The translations under genes were made by a program, and so were the position numbers. From assembly GCF_014203795.1 (NCBI RefSeq), contig NZ_JACHJU010000003.1, positions 851,240 to 915,239 of the forward strand: a stretch of DNA of 64,000 nt, given 5' to 3'. The notes under the pieces are model-generated. The model ran no database searches and had not been told where the DNA came from. It saw only the letters and a list, made by a program, of their open reading frames with translations. The DNA comes from Streptosporangium album. GTDB taxonomy: Bacteria; Actinomycetota; Actinomycetes; Streptosporangiales; Streptosporangiaceae. Positions 24,826-35,006 of this stretch are shown in pieces (the stretch's first letter is position 1; each line of letters starts with the position of its first letter).

Positions 24826-24859
24826 CGGCGCGCGGCGCCGGACGGCGCGCGGCGCCGGA
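24826..24859. repeat. Tandem 17-bp GC repeat
   Basis: The unit CGGCGCGCGGCGCCGGA occurs twice head-to-tail and starts a third copy. Each unit contains a palindromic core, so this may be part of a complex terminator. Confidence 0.6.
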
Positions 24860-24871
24860 CGGCGGGGATCA

Positions 24872-24900
24872 CCCGGCCCGGCGTCAGGCGACGGGCCGGG
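24872..24900 (-). terminator. Hairpin downstream of ctaD
   Basis: CCCGGCCCG pairs with CGGGCCGGG across an 11-base loop immediately after the ctaD stop on the minus strand. Confidence 0.6.
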
Positions 24901-24906
24901 ACCGGG

Positions 24907-26580
24907 TCAGATCTCCTCGGGAAGAGCGGTCGGGTCGAGCTGGCGCGGCTGGACCGTCACCCGGGGATGGTGCAGGTCGAAGGCCGGGCGCTCGGACCGG
25001 ATGCGCGGCAGCGAGGTGAAGTTGTGCCGCGGCGGCGGGCAGGAGGTCGCCCACTCCAGGGAGTTGCCGAAGCCCCACGGGTCGTCCACGGTCACCTTCG
25101 GCGCGGTCTTGTGGGTCCTCCACACGTTGTAGAGGAACGGCAGCGTGGAGACCCCCAGGATGAAGGCGCCGACCGAGGAGACCAGATTCAGGCCGGTGAA
25201 GCCGTCGAGTGCGCTGTAGTCGGCGTAGCGGCGCGGCATGCCCTCGGCGCCGAGCCAGTGCTGGACCAGGAAGGTGGTGTGGAAGCCGATGAACAGCAAC
25301 CAGAAGTGCCACTTGCCCAGGGTGTCGTTGAGCATCTTGCCGGTCATCTTCGGCCACCAGAAGTAGAAGCCCGCGAACATCGCGAACACCACGGTGCCGA
25401 AGACGACGTAGTGGAAGTGTGCCACGACGAAGTAGCTGTCGGTCACCTGGAAGTCCAGCGGCGGCGAGGCCAGGATGACGCCGGTCAGGCCGCCGAGCAG
25501 GAAGGTGACCAGGAAGCCGACGGCGAACAGCATCGGCGACTCGAAGGACAGGTGCCCGCGCCACATGGTGCCGACCCAGTTGAAGAACTTCACCCCGGTC
25601 GGGATCGCGATGAGAAAGGTCATGAACGAGAAGAACGGCAGCAGCACCCGTCCGGTGGCGAACATGTGGTGCGCCCACACGGTGACCGACAGCCCGGCGA
25701 TGGCGATGGTCGCGCCGACGAGGCCGATGTAGCCGAAGACCGGCTTGCGGCTGAAGACCGGCAGGATCTCGGTCACGATGCCGAAGAACGGCAGCGCGAT
25801 GATGTAGACCTCGGGGTGGCCGAAGAACCAGAACAGGTGCTGCCAGAGCAGCGGGCCCCCGGTCTGGGGGTCGTAGACGTGCGCGCCGAACCTGCGGTCG
25901 GCCTCCAGGACGAGCAGCGCGGCGGCGAGCACCGGGAACGCGACCAGTACGAGCACGCCGGTCAGCAGCACGTTCCAGACGAAGATCGGCATCCGGAACA
26001 TGGTCATGCCGGGCGCGCGCATGCAGATGATCGTGGTCATGAAGTTGACCGAGCCGAGGATCGTGCCGAGCCCGGACATCACCAGGCCGACGATCCACAG
26101 GTCGCCGCCGGTGCTGGGGGAGAACGTCGAAAGGGACAGCGGGGCGTACCCCGTCCAGCCGAAGTTGGCGGCTCCCGCACTGGTGACGAAGCCGCCGAGC
26201 ACGATGATCCCGCCGAACAGGAAGAGCCAGTAACTCACCATGTTCAGGCGCGGGAACGCCACGTCGGGCGCGCCGATCTGCAGCGGCATGATCACATTGG
26301 CGAACCCGGCGAACAGCGGCGTGGCGAACAGCAACAGCATCAGGGTGCCGTGGATGGTGAACAGCTGGTTGTACTGCTCCTGGGTGACGAACTGCAGCCC
26401 GGGATGGACCAGCTCCGCCCGGATGATCAGGGCCATGACCCCGGCGATCAGGAAGAAGATGAACGAGGTGATCAGATAGAGATATCCGATGACCTTGTGG
26501 TCGGTCGTGGTCAACCACGACACGATCCTCGATCCCCTGGGTCTCGGCACTAGCGCGGGCTGTTGCTGCACAGTGGTCAC
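24907..26580 (-). CDS. ctaD: Cytochrome c oxidase subunit I
   Basis: This 557-residue catalytic subunit of the aa3-type terminal oxidase has twelve membrane helices. Heme a/a3 and CuB ligands are visible: FTIHGTLML (low-spin heme His), WFFGHPEVYIIALP (CuB His and cross-linked Tyr), VWAHHMFATG (two CuB His) and VAHFHYVVFG (heme a3 and heme a His). HPEVY marks a conventional oxidase and fits an A-type K-channel. The start is GTG after GGAGGGAG. Subunits II and III and the bc1 genes are not in the window, so this is an isolated ctaD copy, as actinomycetes sometimes have in duplicate. Confidence 0.96.
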   Translation of the reverse strand: MTTVQQQPALVPRPRGSRIVSWLTTTDHKVIGYLYLITSFIFFLIAGVMALIIRAELVHPGLQFVTQEQYNQLFTIHGTLMLLLFATPLFAGFANVIMPLQIGAPDVAFPRLNMVSYWLFLFGGIIVLGGFVTSAGAANFGWTGYAPLSLSTFSPSTGGDLWIVGLVMSGLGTILGSVNFMTTIICMRAPGMTMFRMPIFVWNVLLTGVLVLVAFPVLAAALLVLEADRRFGAHVYDPQTGGPLLWQHLFWFFGHPEVYIIALPFFGIVTEILPVFSRKPVFGYIGLVGATIAIAGLSVTVWAHHMFATGRVLLPFFSFMTFLIAIPTGVKFFNWVGTMWRGHLSFESPMLFAVGFLVTFLLGGLTGVILASPPLDFQVTDSYFVVAHFHYVVFGTVVFAMFAGFYFWWPKMTGKMLNDTLGKWHFWLLFIGFHTTFLVQHWLGAEGMPRRYADYSALDGFTGLNLVSSVGAFILGVSTLPFLYNVWRTHKTAPKVTVDDPWGFGNSLEWATSCPPPRHNFTSLPRIRSERPAFDLHHPRVTVQPRQLDPTALPEEI

Positions 26581-26886
26581 AGCCGGCTCCCTCCCGTTGG
26601 CAACAGCCGGGCATGGCGGGACTTCTCACGTCCGTCCACCCATCACCCCCTTGCCCGGCTTCCACAGAACGGACACTCTTCGCAGACAGCTACGGACGCC
26701 TATAGAACTTCTCTTTCCCAGAAATTTTCCCTTCGCCGTCCATTCCCCCTCTCACCCCACGCGGCTCACGGCTCTCACCCGGGGCGGTCCGCGCCCTCTG
26801 GGCGGGAGAAGCGGGAACCGCGTGTCCGCACGGCCCCGGCCGACTCCATACGACAGCCAGGGGAGCGCAGGCCGTAAAGTCCCTTT
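26581..26886. other. 306-bp divergent promoter region
   Basis: No gene is supported between divergent ctaD and the flavoprotein gene. A TAAAGT box at 26875-26880 lies six bases before the ATG at 26887, so the flavoprotein mRNA may be leaderless. A cluster of A/T near 26700-26745 could serve ctaD. Confidence 0.5.
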
Positions 26887-28248
26887 ATGACCGCTATCGA
26901 CGAACTTATTGCTGCACTTGCCCCCGAGAAGGTCCTGACGGACCCCGACGTGACCGACTCCTACGCGCGGGACCGGACCTTCCTCGAACCGGGCAAGCCA
27001 CTGGCGGTCGTCCTGGCCGAGACCCGCGACGACGTCGTCGCCACTCTCAGATGGGCGACCCGACACCGGGTGCCGGTGGTGCCCCGGGGGGCCGGAACGG
27101 GGCTGGCGGGCGGCGCCACGGCCGTCGAGGGGAGTGTCGTCCTGGCGCTGCACAAGATGACGGCGATCAGGGAGCTCTCCCCCGCCGACGAGATCGCCGT
27201 GGTGGAGCCCGGCCTCATCACCGCGGACCTCGACCGGGCGGCACGTGAGTTCGGGCTCATGTACGCGCCCGACCCCTCCTCCTACGAGATCTCCACGATC
27301 GGCGGCAACCTGGCCACCAACGCGGGCGGCCTGCGGTGCGTCAAGTACGGCGTGACCCGCGACTCGGCGCTGGGACTGGAGGTCGTGCTGGCGGACGGAC
27401 GGATCCTGAACACCGGCAGGCGCACGGTGAAGGGCGTGACGGGCTATGACCTGACCGGACTGTTCATCGGTTCCGAGGGAACGCTCGGCGTGATCACCGC
27501 GGCCACCGTACGGCTGCGCCGGGCGCCCGCGGTCTACCCGGCGACGATCGCGGCCGAGTTCACCTCCCTGAGGGACGCGGCCAGCGCGGTCGCGGCGATC
27601 ATCGCGGCGGGGTGCCAGCCGTCACTGCTGGAGATGCTCGACCGGAACACGCTCAAGGCGATCGACGACTGGCGGAACATCGGGCTGGAGGAGTCCACCC
27701 AGGCGATGCTGATCGCGCAGTCCGACGCGGCGGACGGCCAGGCGGTCTCCGAACGCATGGCGGAGCTCTGCACCGCGAACGGTTCCCCCTTCGTGGCGGT
27801 CTCGTCGTCCCCGCAGGAGGCCGAGGAGCTGATCGGAGTGCGCCGGATGGCCTACCAGGCGAAGGAGCGGATCGGCAAATGCCTGGTGGAGGACGTGTGC
27901 GTGCCGCGCTCGGCGCTGCCGGACATGATCGAGAAGATCGAGGCCATCGCCGCGAAGCACGACGTGCTGATCGCCACGGTGGCCCACGCCGGTGACGGCA
28001 ACCTGCACCCCGTCTTCATCTTCGACCATGGCCTGACCGAGCCGCCGCCCAGCGTCTGGGCGGCGGCCGACGAGGTCTTCCGGGAGGCCCTGGAACTGGG
28101 GGGCACGCTCACCGGTGAGCACGGCGTCGGGCTGCTGAAGCGGCGCTGGCTCTCGCTGGAGGCCGGACCCGCCACCGAGGAGATCCACCACGGGATCAAG
28201 CGGGTCTTCGACCCGCTCGGCATACTCAACCCCGGAAAGGCCATCTGA
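26887..28248 (+). CDS. FAD-linked oxidase, glycolate oxidase GlcD-like
   Basis: This 453-residue FAD_binding_4/FAD-oxidase_C protein oxidises a 2-hydroxy acid such as glycolate or D-lactate. The FAD pyrophosphate site appears as PRGAGTGLAGGA near residue 66 and GGNLATNAGGLRCVKYG near residue 140. The C-terminal half carries VAHAGDGNLHPVFIF, with the His typical of the family's catalytic metal-like site, and ends with GEHGVGLLKRRWL and DPLGILNPGKAI. No clear Shine-Dalgarno precedes the ATG; a leaderless mRNA is likely. GlcE/GlcF partners are absent, as in single-subunit D-lactate dehydrogenase-like enzymes. Confidence 0.9.
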   Translation: MTAIDELIAALAPEKVLTDPDVTDSYARDRTFLEPGKPLAVVLAETRDDVVATLRWATRHRVPVVPRGAGTGLAGGATAVEGSVVLALHKMTAIRELSPADEIAVVEPGLITADLDRAAREFGLMYAPDPSSYEISTIGGNLATNAGGLRCVKYGVTRDSALGLEVVLADGRILNTGRRTVKGVTGYDLTGLFIGSEGTLGVITAATVRLRRAPAVYPATIAAEFTSLRDAASAVAAIIAAGCQPSLLEMLDRNTLKAIDDWRNIGLEESTQAMLIAQSDAADGQAVSERMAELCTANGSPFVAVSSSPQEAEELIGVRRMAYQAKERIGKCLVEDVCVPRSALPDMIEKIEAIAAKHDVLIATVAHAGDGNLHPVFIFDHGLTEPPPSVWAAADEVFREALELGGTLTGEHGVGLLKRRWLSLEAGPATEEIHHGIKRVFDPLGILNPGKAI

Positions 28249-28371
28249 AGAACGATCTATCGGTATTCCCCAAATGAACGGGGCGAATCCCAATAGAACA
28301 CCCGTATCACTCCACACACTGGTAGCGTTCCTCACCACATAACACGTTTTATACTCGGCCGGGGGGTCATC

Positions 28372-30186
28372 GTGGTGCAGCCGCTATCGGCGGAGGATCC
28401 TCAGCGGCTGGGTCCGTTCGAGCTGACCGGCCAGCTCGGGGAAGGCGGCCAGGGGGTCGTCTACCTGGGACGGGGGCCGGCGGGCGAGCAGGTCGCCGTC
28501 AAGCTTCTCCACCATGGGCTGGCGGCGGACCCCGACGCCCGGACACGGTTCCTGCGGGAGGTGTCGGTCGCCCAGCGGGTGGCCCGGTTCTGCACCGCCC
28601 CGGTGCTCCACGCCGACCTCGCCGGCAGCCAGCCCTACATCGTGAGCGAGTACGTGCCGGGACCGTCTCTGCGCCAGCTGGTCGACAGGGAGGGTCCGCG
28701 CCGCGGCGCCGCACTCGAGCGGCTCGCGGTGAGCACGGCCACCGCCCTGGCGGCGATCCACCGGGCGGGAATCCTGCACCGCGACTTCAAACCCGCCAAC
28801 GTGCTGATGGGGCCCGAAGGCCCGGTGGTGATCGACTTCGGTATCGCCAGGGCGCTGGACTCGCCGGGGATGACCGCCACCGGGATGGCGATGGGGACCC
28901 CCTCCTACCTCGCTCCCGAGCAGCTCAGCGAGGGCGAGGTGTCGGCCGCGGCCGACGTGTTCGCCTGGGGCGTCACGATGGTCTTCGCCGCGACGGGGAA
29001 GCCCGCGTTCGGCGCGGACTCCATCGCCGTGGTGATGAACCGGATCCTGACCGCGGAGCCCAGCCTGGGCGGCCTGGAGGGGCAGCTCCGCGACCTGGTC
29101 GCCGCGTGCCTGTCCAAGGACCCCTCGCTCCGCCCCACCGCCGAAGAGCTCGTCAGCCACCTGATGGGCGCGACGCTCACCGTCCCGGCGCGGACCCCCG
29201 CGCCGCCCACCTCGCCGGCGCGGCAGGCTCCCGCGCCGCCCACCTCGTCGGCATGGCAGGCGCCCACCCCGCCGTCACAGTCCCCGGCGCAGCAGCCCCC
29301 AGCCCGGCAGTCCCCGCCCGCCACCCCGCCGCAGCGCGGCCCCAAGGCGCGGCGGCCGCTCGGGCTCCTGCTGGCCGGGGCGGCCGCGCTGTGCGTGGCC
29401 GCGGGGACGGTGGTGGTCATGCAGGGCGGCGAGAAGGCCGCGGCGGTGCGGCCTGCGACGGCGACCCCGGCTCCCCCCTCCCAGGAGGCCGAGGAGACGG
29501 ATCCGGCCCTCACTCCCGACGACCCGCCCTCGGCGTGGGAGTCTCCCAAACCCCGCAGGAGCCCTTCGCCGACCGTCCAGGCCACGGAGAGACCTGTCTC
29601 CCAGCCGGCGCACCAGCCGACGCACCAGCCGACCAAGAAGGCGGCCGGCGACCCCTCGGACGGGGACACCCAGCCGGACAAGACCGCGCCGCAGACGCCG
29701 TCGGTGATCGAGCCGACGGACGGGGGCGAGCCGTCCCCTGCGCCGACGACGGCCAGACCCACAACGCAACCCACGACCAAGCCCACGACGCAACCCACGA
29801 CCAAGCCGACCGCCACCACGAAGCCGACCGCCACCACCAAGCCGGTCTCACCGCCGAAGCCGAACCCCTACACCGTGACCGGTGCCTGCGGCGCGGGCTA
29901 CAAGGTCGTCGACTCCAGGGCCCTCGGCACCTCCGCGACCATCTATCTGCTCTACAGCTCCGGCGCGGGCAAGAACTGCGTCGTCACCATGGCCAAGTAC
30001 GTGGCCCCCGCGAAGGTCAAGATGAATGCCACGCTCCAGGTGCAGGGCGGCTCGTCCGGGAGCAACCCGGGCTCCTTCACCGCCTACGCGGGCCCCGTAC
30101 GGCTCGCCGCCGTCAAGAAGTGCGTCATGTGGGGCGGCTCGTACGGCACGGCCAGCTGGAAGAGCGGCTGGAGCCACTGCGGCTGA
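28372..30186 (+). CDS. Transmembrane Ser/Thr protein kinase
   Basis: This 604-residue Hanks-type kinase has a cytoplasmic catalytic domain (residues 14-265) with P-loop GEGGQGVVY (23-31), Lys44, HRDFKPAN (136-143), DFG (155-157) and APEQ near 181. A Pro-rich linker, one membrane helix (329-350) and an extracellular Pro/Thr-rich stalk with repeated TTKPT units (residues about 460-495) lead to a C-terminal sensor-like domain of about 105 residues with four cysteines. The architecture resembles PknB-like receptor kinases but without PASTA repeats; the ectodomain is unfamiliar to me. GTG start, five bases after GGGGGG; a second GTG adjoins it. Confidence 0.92.
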   Translation: MVQPLSAEDPQRLGPFELTGQLGEGGQGVVYLGRGPAGEQVAVKLLHHGLAADPDARTRFLREVSVAQRVARFCTAPVLHADLAGSQPYIVSEYVPGPSLRQLVDREGPRRGAALERLAVSTATALAAIHRAGILHRDFKPANVLMGPEGPVVIDFGIARALDSPGMTATGMAMGTPSYLAPEQLSEGEVSAAADVFAWGVTMVFAATGKPAFGADSIAVVMNRILTAEPSLGGLEGQLRDLVAACLSKDPSLRPTAEELVSHLMGATLTVPARTPAPPTSPARQAPAPPTSSAWQAPTPPSQSPAQQPPARQSPPATPPQRGPKARRPLGLLLAGAAALCVAAGTVVVMQGGEKAAAVRPATATPAPPSQEAEETDPALTPDDPPSAWESPKPRRSPSPTVQATERPVSQPAHQPTHQPTKKAAGDPSDGDTQPDKTAPQTPSVIEPTDGGEPSPAPTTARPTTQPTTKPTTQPTTKPTATTKPTATTKPVSPPKPNPYTVTGACGAGYKVVDSRALGTSATIYLLYSSGAGKNCVVTMAKYVAPAKVKMNATLQVQGGSSGSNPGSFTAYAGPVRLAAVKKCVMWGGSYGTASWKSGWSHCG

Positions 30187-30234
30187 CGGGCCCCTGTGCC
30201 GCCCATCCTTCACTGCGCCCCGCCTGCCCTTTCC

Positions 30235-30266
30235 TCCGCCGGACATCCTTCCTCGCCTCCGGCGGA
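30235..30266 (+). terminator. Candidate terminator after the kinase gene
   Basis: TCCGCCGGA pairs with TCCGGCGGA over a 14-base loop, 48 bp after the kinase stop. Confidence 0.45.
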
Positions 30267-30398
30267 CGCCCCCTCCGGCCCGCTACGCCTCTGGCAGGTG
30301 CGCAGGGAGTCGGCTACCTTGACTGACGTGATCGTCAAGTCAGGGGGCCCGGCCGGGCCGCCGTCGAGGGCGGCCGTGCCGCCCGGGGGAGAGTGCCG

Positions 30399-31982
<1,584 letters not shown>

Positions 31983-32103
31983 CCGTGCCGACCACCGCGC
32001 CGGCGACCGGACCCGCGACCGAACCGACCACCGCACCGGTGACCGGGCCCGTGACCGGCTCTCCCGCCCCCCGTCCGCTCCCCTCGTCGCACCGGGTCCG
32101 CTC

Positions 32104-34158
32104 ATGATCAGTCGCCTGCTCGTCGCCAACCGTGGTGAGATCGCCCGCCGCGTCTTCCGCACCTGCCGTGACCTCGGTGTCGAGACCGTCGCGGTCTTCT
32201 CCGACGCGGACGCCCGTGCGCCTCACGTCGCCGAAGCCGACCACGCCGTACGGCTCTCCGGCGTCAGACCCGCCGACACCTACCTGTCCGCCGGGACGAT
32301 CGTCGACGCGGCCCTGCGGGCCGGGGCCGACGCGGTCCATCCGGGCTATGGTTTCCTGTCGGAGAACGCCGCGTTCGCGCGGGCCGTGCTCGACGCCGGC
32401 CTGACCTGGGTCGGCCCGCCACCCGCCGCCATCGCCGCGATGGGCTCCAAGATCGAGGCGAAGGCCCTGATGTCCGGTGCCGGGGTGCCGGTGCTCCCGG
32501 GTTTCACCGCCGGGCCCGGCTCCTCGATGGACGACCTCGAACGGGACCTGGGCATCGTGTCCACCCGGATGAGCGGGCCGGCGTCCGGCCGGCGGATCCC
32601 CCTGCTGGTGAAGGCGTCGGCCGGGGGCGGCGGGCGCGGGATGCGGGTCGTGGAGCCGGCGGACGACCTGCCCGCCGCGGTGGAGTCGGCGCGGCGGGAG
32701 GCCGCGGCGGCGTTCGGGGACGGGACGGTCTTCGTCGAGCCCCTGCTGGAGAACGCCCGGCACATCGAGGTCCAGATCCTGGCCGACGCACACGGGACGG
32801 TATGGACGCTGGGCGAGCGGGAGTGCTCCATCCAGCGCAGGCACCAGAAGCTGGTCGAGGAGGCCCCCTCCCCCGCGCTCTCCCCGGAGCTGCGGGCACG
32901 GCTGTGCGGCGCGGCGGTCGCGGCGGCGGAGGCCATCGGGTACGTCGGGGCGGGGACCGTCGAGTTCCTCGTGCGGGACGAGACGGTCGCGTTCCTGGAG
33001 ATGAACACCCGGCTCCAGGTAGAACACCCGGTCACCGAATGCGTCTACGGCGTCGACCTGGTCGAACTCCAGCTCAGGATCGCCGAGGGCGCGCGCCTGC
33101 CGGCGTCTCCGCCGTCCCCCTCCGGCCACGCCGTCGAGGTGCGCCTCTACGCCGAAGATCCCGCACGCGGCTGGCTCCCGCAGAGCGGCGCCCTGCACCG
33201 CTTCGACGTCCCCGGTGTGACCTGCCGCTTCTCCCCCGGGCCCGGCGACAGCGCCTACGGCCTGCGGCTCGACTCCGGTGTCGAGGACGGCTGCGAGATC
33301 GGTGTCCACTACGACCCCCTGCTCGCCAAGGTCATCGCCTACGGGCCCGACCGCGCCGACGCCGTACGGAGGCTCGCCGCCGCCCTGTCGAAGGCGCGGA
33401 TCCACGGCCTCGTCACCAACCGGGACCTCCTTGTCGGAGTCATGCGCCACGAGGCGTTCCTCGCGGGGGACACCCACACGGGATTCCTCACCCAGCACGG
33501 GGAAGACCTCGCTCTCCGTCCGCCGGACACGGCCGCGGAGCCGCGCGCCGTACGCGCGTCCGCCGCCGAGTCGCATGCCCTGCGCCTGTCCGCCCTGGCA
33601 GCCGCCCTCGCCCAGGCCGCGGCCAACCGGGCGGCGGCGACCGTGCAGGCCACTTTGCCCGGCGGATGGCGCAACGTGGTGTCACAGCCGCAGCGGGTGG
33701 CCTTCGCCGAGGCGGAGGTCGCCTACCGGATCACCAGGGACGGCCTGCGTGCCGAAGGTCTCCCCGACACGGTCCTGGTCGGCGCCGCACCCGCCCTGGT
33801 CGTGCTGGAGACCTCCGGCGTGCGGCACCGGTTCGACGTGGCCCGCTACGACGGCGTGACCCATGTCGACTCTCCCCTCGGTCCCGTACGGCTCACGCCG
33901 CTGCCCCGGCTGCCCGGACCGGTCGAGCACGTGGCCCCGGGATCCCTGCCGGCGCCGATGCCCGGTACCGTGCTCCGCGTCGATGTGAGACCCGGCGAGC
34001 CCGTCGCCGCGGGCCAGGTCGTCGTGGTGCTGGAGGCCATGAAGATGGAGCACCGGATCACCTCCCCCTCGGACGGGACGGTGTCGGCGCTGAACGTCGC
34101 GCCGGGCCGGCAGGTCGAGGCGGGAGCCGTACTGGCCGTGATAGAGGAGAGACAGTGA
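32104..34158 (+). CDS. Biotin carboxylase/biotin carrier subunit (MCC alpha/AccA1-like)
   Basis: This 684-residue alpha subunit has a biotin carboxylase N-domain starting MISRLLVANRGEIARRVFRT, with HPGYGFLSEN near residue 79. The ATP-grasp glycine loop KASAGGGGRGMRVV lies near residue 173, and ECSIQRRHQKLVEEAP and EMNTRLQVEHPVTE follow near residues 240-315. A biotinyl domain at the C-terminus carries EAMKMEH, whose lysine is biotinylated. Single-chain length and order fit methylcrotonyl-CoA carboxylase. The start at 32104 is chosen because upstream sequence in frame overlaps the preceding gene and a 121-bp low-complexity spacer. Its stop overlaps the next start (GTGA). Confidence 0.94.
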   Translation: MISRLLVANRGEIARRVFRTCRDLGVETVAVFSDADARAPHVAEADHAVRLSGVRPADTYLSAGTIVDAALRAGADAVHPGYGFLSENAAFARAVLDAGLTWVGPPPAAIAAMGSKIEAKALMSGAGVPVLPGFTAGPGSSMDDLERDLGIVSTRMSGPASGRRIPLLVKASAGGGGRGMRVVEPADDLPAAVESARREAAAAFGDGTVFVEPLLENARHIEVQILADAHGTVWTLGERECSIQRRHQKLVEEAPSPALSPELRARLCGAAVAAAEAIGYVGAGTVEFLVRDETVAFLEMNTRLQVEHPVTECVYGVDLVELQLRIAEGARLPASPPSPSGHAVEVRLYAEDPARGWLPQSGALHRFDVPGVTCRFSPGPGDSAYGLRLDSGVEDGCEIGVHYDPLLAKVIAYGPDRADAVRRLAAALSKARIHGLVTNRDLLVGVMRHEAFLAGDTHTGFLTQHGEDLALRPPDTAAEPRAVRASAAESHALRLSALAAALAQAAANRAAATVQATLPGGWRNVVSQPQRVAFAEAEVAYRITRDGLRAEGLPDTVLVGAAPALVVLETSGVRHRFDVARYDGVTHVDSPLGPVRLTPLPRLPGPVEHVAPGSLPAPMPGTVLRVDVRPGEPVAAGQVVVVLEAMKMEHRITSPSDGTVSALNVAPGRQVEAGAVLAVIEERQ

Positions 34159-34958
34159 ACACCCATGGAGACCGGTCGGCGGAACGCCTGGTGCGCGGGG
34201 AGGTGGCCGGGGGGGTCGCGACCATCACGCTGGACTCCCCGCGCAACCGCAACGCGCTGTCCGTGCGGCTGCTGGGCGAGCTGGCGGACCGGCTCGCCTG
34301 GGCGCTCGCCGAGGAGAGCGTGCGAGTGATCGTGCTCACCGGGACCGGGCCGGTGTTCTGCGCCGGCGCGGACCTCAAGGAGCAGCGGACCGGACCGGGA
34401 GACGCCCCCGCGGCGCCGGTGACCGCCTCGTTCCCAGAGATCATGAACCTGATCTGGGAGAGCCCCAAACCGGTCGTCTGCCGGCTGAACGGTACCGCGC
34501 GTGCCGGCGGGCTGGGCCTGGTGGCGGCCTGCGACTTCGCGCTCGCGCCGGACACGGCGTCGTTCGCGTTCACCGAGGTACGGCTCGGCGTGGTCCCGGC
34601 GATGATCTCGGTGACCGTGCTGCGGCGGCTCGACCCCCGGGCCGCGTCGGAGTACATGCTCACCGGTGAGGTCTTCGACGCCGCTCGCGCGCAGGAGATC
34701 GGCCTGCTCACCCGGGCCGTCCCGGAGGAGGACCTGGACGCCGCGGTGGCCCACTACACCGACATGCTGCTGCGGGGAGGCCCCGAGTCGCTGGCGCTCA
34801 CCAAGCAGCTCGTGCGGACGGTGCCCACGCTGCCGGTTCAGGAGGGCCTGCACCGGATGGCCGAGCTGTCCTCCCAGCGTTTCACCTCCGCCGAGGGCCA
34901 GGAGGGCATCGCCTCCTTCATGGAGAAACGCCCCGCGTCCTGGATCCCCCGGTCCTGA
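34155..34958 (+). CDS. Enoyl-CoA hydratase/isomerase-family protein
   Basis: This 267-residue crotonase-fold protein begins at a GTG overlapping the biotin carboxylase stop by four bases, with GAGGAG upstream. The oxyanion-hole segments FCAGADLKE and ARAGGLGLVAACD are present. The second catalytic glutamate (FTEVRLGV) is kept, but the position of the first (GCEL in classical hydratases) is Gly in GGLGL. It may therefore not be a simple hydratase; related actinobacterial proteins sit beside accA1/accD1 and may act as methylglutaconyl-CoA hydratase or isomerase. Function within leucine or terpenoid breakdown is inferred from operon position. Confidence 0.88.
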   Translation: MNTHGDRSAERLVRGEVAGGVATITLDSPRNRNALSVRLLGELADRLAWALAEESVRVIVLTGTGPVFCAGADLKEQRTGPGDAPAAPVTASFPEIMNLIWESPKPVVCRLNGTARAGGLGLVAACDFALAPDTASFAFTEVRLGVVPAMISVTVLRRLDPRAASEYMLTGEVFDAARAQEIGLLTRAVPEEDLDAAVAHYTDMLLRGGPESLALTKQLVRTVPTLPVQEGLHRMAELSSQRFTSAEGQEGIASFMEKRPASWIPRS

Positions 34959-35006
34959 GACGTGTCCCCCGGCCCCGCTCCTGGATCCCCGGCATGAGGA
35001 GGTCCG

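Larger units (their letters stand above)
24567..24906. other. 340-bp promoter region and two hairpins
   Basis: An AT-rich block (about 24640-24735), rare in this DNA, should hold the protease promoter. A hairpin with eight-base arms (24802-24822) and tandem GC repeats follow toward the cytochrome oxidase gene. No gene is supported here. Confidence 0.6.

Noticed and set aside
29760..29850. CRISPR-like short repeats
   Set aside because: They are in-frame TTKPT-coding repeats inside the kinase stalk, with no spacers of constant length and no cas genes.
30319..30342. Inverted repeat around TTGACTGACGTGATCGTCAAGTCA as an operator of the carboxylase operon
   Set aside because: Arms match only partly and the same bases could be a -35 element; no second copy except a loose similarity upstream of the MaoC gene. 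Kept only as a note.
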